From the NCBI RefSeq assembly GCF_002088935.1, contig NZ_NCSS01000006.1:186001-250000 (forward strand): DNA of 64,000 nt. The letters run 5' to 3'. Each line of letters starts with the position of its first letter. Position 1 is the first letter of the stretch. The notes beneath the pieces were generated by a model that saw only the letters and a program-made list of their open reading frames with translations, searched no databases and had not been told where the DNA came from. The position numbers and the translations under genes are program-made. Positions 61,618 through 64,000 of this stretch are shown in pieces. This DNA comes from Henriciella litoralis. Lineage in GTDB: Bacteria > Pseudomonadota > Alphaproteobacteria > Caulobacterales > Hyphomonadaceae.

Positions 61618-62982
61618 TCAGGCGATAGAGATGGTTTTCCGGTTTACAAATTCCAGAATACCGTCGCGCGCCAGCTCGCGGCCATATCCGGAGGCCTTGA
61701 TGCCGCCAAATGGCAGACGCGGATCGCTGGCGACCTTGCTGTTGACGAAGGTAGACCCGGCTTCAAGGTCACGGACGGCCTGTTCGATCTCTTCTTTGTC
61801 TTGCGTGAAGATCGCAGAGCCGAGACCGAACTCGCTTTCATTGGCGCGTTCAATTGCCTGGGTCAGGCTTTTGACCTTCCAGAGCGCCGCGACCGGCCCG
61901 AACATCTCCTCGCTATAAGCTGGCGAGCTCTCCGGGGCATCTTCGAGGATTTGCGGCGCGTACCACCAGCCCTTGTCCGGCAGGGCAGGAACATCAAGTA
62001 ACGGCTTGGCGCCGGCTTTGATCGATTTGTCGACCTGATCGGCGAGATCATCGCCGATCGCCTTCATCGCGAGCGGCCCGATCTTGGTGCCGTCAGCCAT
62101 CGGGTCCCCGATCTTGAGCGCTTTCATGCCGGAAACGAATTTGTCCCGGAACGCGTCATAGACGTCTTCGTGAACCAGAAAGCGCTTCGCCGCGATACAG
62201 GACTGGCCATTGTTCTGGACGCGTCCATCAATTGCGGTCTCTACGGCCGCATCGATATCAGCGGACGGCATGACGATGAAGGCATCGGTGCCGCCCAGCT
62301 CAAGCACGGTCGGCTTGATTTCATCACCAGCCGTCGACGCAACTGCGCTGCCAGCGGGGCCGGAGCCGGTGAGTGTCGCGGCTTTGACACGGCGATCACG
62401 CACGACGCCTTCAACCTTGTCAGACCCGATCAGAAGCGTCTGGAAACAGGCGCTCGGAAACCCGGCCTCCTTGAAGACCTCTTCAATGTTCAGCGCCGAG
62501 CGCCAGACATTGGAGGCATGTTTGAGGAGTCCAACATTACCCGCCATCAGGGCAGGGGCGGCGAACCGGAAGACCTGCCAGAACGGGAAGTTCCAAGGCA
62601 TGACCGCCAGAACGGGGCCGAGAGGCAAATGACGAACGAAAGACTGGCTCGCATCCGATTTCAGCTTCTCATCAGCAAGATAGCTTTCGGCGTTCTCTGC
62701 ATAATGGCGGCAAACCCAGGCACACTTCTTCAGTTCGCCCTTCGCTTGATCAAGCGGCTTGCCCATTTCCAGAGTCATCGTGCGCGCCCAGTCATCGACA
62801 TGAGACTCAAGGACGTCAGCTGCCTTCATCATGAGGCCCGCGCGTTCTTCAAAACTTGTGAGGCGCCAGGAGTAGAAACGGTCCTCTGCGGCAGACAGCG
62901 CATGATCGATATCGACAGCGCTCATCGGCTCGAAGGTCTCAAGCACCTGCTCATCGGCGGGATTGACGGACTGGACACTCAT
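61618..62982 (-). CDS. NAD-dependent succinate-semialdehyde dehydrogenase-type ALDH
   Basis: A 454-aa aldehyde dehydrogenase. Motifs: GPVLAVMPWNFPFWQVFRFA, the nucleotide-binding LTGSGPAGSAVAS, the base Glu in TVLELGGTDAFIVMPSADI and the catalytic Cys in NNGQSCIAAKRFLV. C-terminally, PFGGIKASGYGRELARDGIL is standard. The pattern fits GabD/Sad-type enzymes that oxidise succinate semialdehyde or related aldehydes. ATG 62982 with GAGG six bases upstream is preferred over the in-frame ATG at 62994. It is divergent from rsmE with a 56-base gap. Confidence 0.92.
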   Translation of the reverse strand: MSVQSVNPADEQVLETFEPMSAVDIDHALSAAEDRFYSWRLTSFEERAGLMMKAADVLESHVDDWARTMTLEMGKPLDQAKGELKKCAWVCRHYAENAESYLADEKLKSDASQSFVRHLPLGPVLAVMPWNFPFWQVFRFAAPALMAGNVGLLKHASNVWRSALNIEEVFKEAGFPSACFQTLLIGSDKVEGVVRDRRVKAATLTGSGPAGSAVASTAGDEIKPTVLELGGTDAFIVMPSADIDAAVETAIDGRVQNNGQSCIAAKRFLVHEDVYDAFRDKFVSGMKALKIGDPMADGTKIGPLAMKAIGDDLADQVDKSIKAGAKPLLDVPALPDKGWWYAPQILEDAPESSPAYSEEMFGPVAALWKVKSLTQAIERANESEFGLGSAIFTQDKEEIEQAVRDLEAGSTFVNSKVASDPRLPFGGIKASGYGRELARDGILEFVNRKTISIA

Positions 62983-63038
62983 GAAACACCTCAATTTGCT
63001 GACTTAACTGTTCTCCAAGCTAATCCTATATGGTGCCC

Positions 63039-63800
63039 ATGAGTTCCGTTTCCCGTCTTTATGTCGCGTCGCCACTTGCAGCCGGCGACCTCGTCAACCT
63101 CGACGACAATCAGTCGAAATACCTGATGCGCGTGATGCGTCTTGGCGAAGGCGATGAGGTGCGCATCTTCAATGGCACGGATGGCGAGTGGTCAGCCAAG
63201 CTCGTACCACACAGCGCCAAGAAGGCGTCGCTGGAACCGGTCAGACAGACGCGCGAGCAGGTCGGTACGCCCGATCTGACGCTATTTTTTGCCCCGCTGA
63301 AGAAGGCGCGAACCGATTTTGTGGTCGAGAAAGCCTGCGAACTGGGTGTGCGCCAGATCCAGCCCGTGATGACCGAGTTCACGCAGTCGAGCCGTGTGCG
63401 AAGTGACCGGCTCCAATCGGTGGTCATTGAGGCGGCAGAGCAGACTGAGCGTATGGATGTGCCAAAAGTCCAGGATGATCGCCCGCTGCATGCCGCGCTG
63501 GACGACTGGCCTACCGGCAAGCCGCTCTACTATTGCGACGAAGCAGGGGATGCCAAGCCCTTCGCGCGCGTTCTGGAATCTTCGGAATCCAGGTCGGCCG
63601 GTATTCTGATCGGTCCGGAAGGGGGCTTTTCTCCAAAGGAGCGAGAACGCCTGAGGTCACTGGACTTTGTTGTCCCTGTTACGCTGGGGCCACGTATCCT
63701 TCGGGCAGAGACGGCAGCTGTATCTGCCCTCACTCTTTGGCAATCTATTGTTGGCGACTGGCAGGAACATCCCTATCTGCCTGAATCTGAACAAGGCTAA
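63039..63800 (+). CDS. rsmE: 16S rRNA (uracil(1498)-N(3))-methyltransferase
   Basis: A 253-aa SPOUT-class enzyme that methylates U1498 of 16S rRNA. The N-terminal RNA-binding part (SRLYVASPLAAGDLVNLDDN, YLMRVMRLGEGDEVRIFNG) precedes the knotted domain with FFAPLKKARTDFVVEKACEL, MTEFTQSSRVRSDRL and the SAM-binding IGPEGGFSPKERERLRS, then LGPRILRAETAAVSALTLWQ. The start is ATG 63039, or ATG 63030 three codons earlier. gshA follows 11 bases downstream on the same strand. Confidence 0.95.
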   Translation: MSSVSRLYVASPLAAGDLVNLDDNQSKYLMRVMRLGEGDEVRIFNGTDGEWSAKLVPHSAKKASLEPVRQTREQVGTPDLTLFFAPLKKARTDFVVEKACELGVRQIQPVMTEFTQSSRVRSDRLQSVVIEAAEQTERMDVPKVQDDRPLHAALDDWPTGKPLYYCDEAGDAKPFARVLESSESRSAGILIGPEGGFSPKERERLRSLDFVVPVTLGPRILRAETAAVSALTLWQSIVGDWQEHPYLPESEQG

Positions 63801-63811
63801 AGGGGCCCGAC

Positions 63812-64000
63812 ATGACGACACCAACGTCCGACATCGACGAAAGCGCCCCGCGCATCGAGTCCAAGGCCGAGATGGTCGAATGGTGCGAGATGGGTAATAC
63901 GCCCGCCAGCGACTGGAAGATCGGCACTGAGCACGAAAAGTTCGGCTTCATCCGTGAGGGGCTGAAGCCGCTCCCTTATGATGGCGACGTTTCCATTCGG
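63812..64000 (+). CDS. gshA: Glutamate-cysteine ligase, N-terminal fragment
   Basis: The first 63 codons of a protein running off the right edge. After an acidic N-terminus, SKAEMVEWCEMGNTPASDWK and IGTEHEKFGFIREGLKPLPY match the start of the alphaproteobacterial/plant-type glutamate-cysteine ligase, with the substrate-contacting Glu in GTEHEKF. The enzyme performs the first step of glutathione synthesis. It starts 11 bases after rsmE, in an order (rsmE-gshA beside ubiA) I associate with alphaproteobacteria. Only the N-terminus is visible. Confidence 0.9.
   Translation, partial: MTTPTSDIDESAPRIESKAEMVEWCEMGNTPASDWKIGTEHEKFGFIREGLKPLPYDGDVSIR

Noticed and set aside
1..64000. tRNA/rRNA genes, prophage, transposase or toxin-antitoxin modules
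   Set aside because: Looked for by eye in intergenic regions and in the translated frames; none could be supported.

Overview
The window looks like ordinary chromosome from an alphaproteobacterium, most likely in or near the Hyphomonadaceae/Caulobacterales. The DNA is GC-rich and densely coding. It carries the order nagZ-scpA-scpB-tatABC-serS-surE-pcm that I associate with alphaproteobacteria, an SPOR-domain protein, a HisKA_2-type histidine kinase, folate-dependent TrmFO, ubiA-rsmE-gshA neighbours, a TonB-dependent receptor, two secreted S9 peptidases, and several acyl-CoA enzymes. The placement is inference from gene content; no rRNA or other phylogenetic marker was analysed. I see no tRNA, rRNA, CRISPR array, IS element, prophage or plasmid function, and no gene-free stretch longer than about 300 bases.

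Layout. 1-1270: ferric-iron ABC transporter genes (minus strand) behind a Fur-like box. 1368-10150: a catabolic block with a glycine-oxidase-like flavoprotein, two acyl-CoA dehydrogenases, a PaaI-type thioesterase, a beta-lactamase-fold hydrolase, an enoyl-CoA hydratase and a coniferyl-aldehyde-type dehydrogenase. 10156-15507: two paralogous secreted S9 peptidases on either side of a PAS histidine kinase. 15605-24632: RhlE helicase, SodB, a squalene/phytoene-synthase-like protein, an M16 protease and an EmrAB-type efflux pair. 24862-31604: two DUF983 zinc-ribbon membrane proteins, two nitroreductases, an LRAT-like protein, secreted or lipoprotein hypotheticals and a SulP permease.

31620-41332 is the conserved housekeeping core: erpA and dgt (divergent, start codons overlapping), SPOR protein, nagZ, scpA, scpB, tatA, tatB, tatC, serS, surE and pcm. 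Many of these overlap by 4 bases and are probably translationally coupled. 41358-48458 holds a Kazal-domain lipoprotein, an SDR, a VOC protein, a CNT nucleoside transporter next to a TonB-dependent receptor, a cluster of dispersed repeats and a GST. 48445-53460 contains the clearest anomaly. A small ORF (49471-49923) is a chimera of the first ~60 codons of the neighbouring methyltransferase gene and the last ~80 codons of trmFO, as expected if a segment joining those genes was tandemly duplicated. 53581-64000 returns to housekeeping: PLP decarboxylase, PmbA, an inositol-monophosphatase/DUF4170 fusion, an MsbA-like exporter without an ordinary start codon for its first membrane helix, a FrnE-like thiol oxidoreductase, UbiA, an aldehyde dehydrogenase, RsmE and the start of gshA.

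I did not find a convincing new multi-gene defence or mobile system. The most interesting items are the duplication-born chimera, non-standard gene starts and fusions, and several strong inverted repeats at promoters or leaders.
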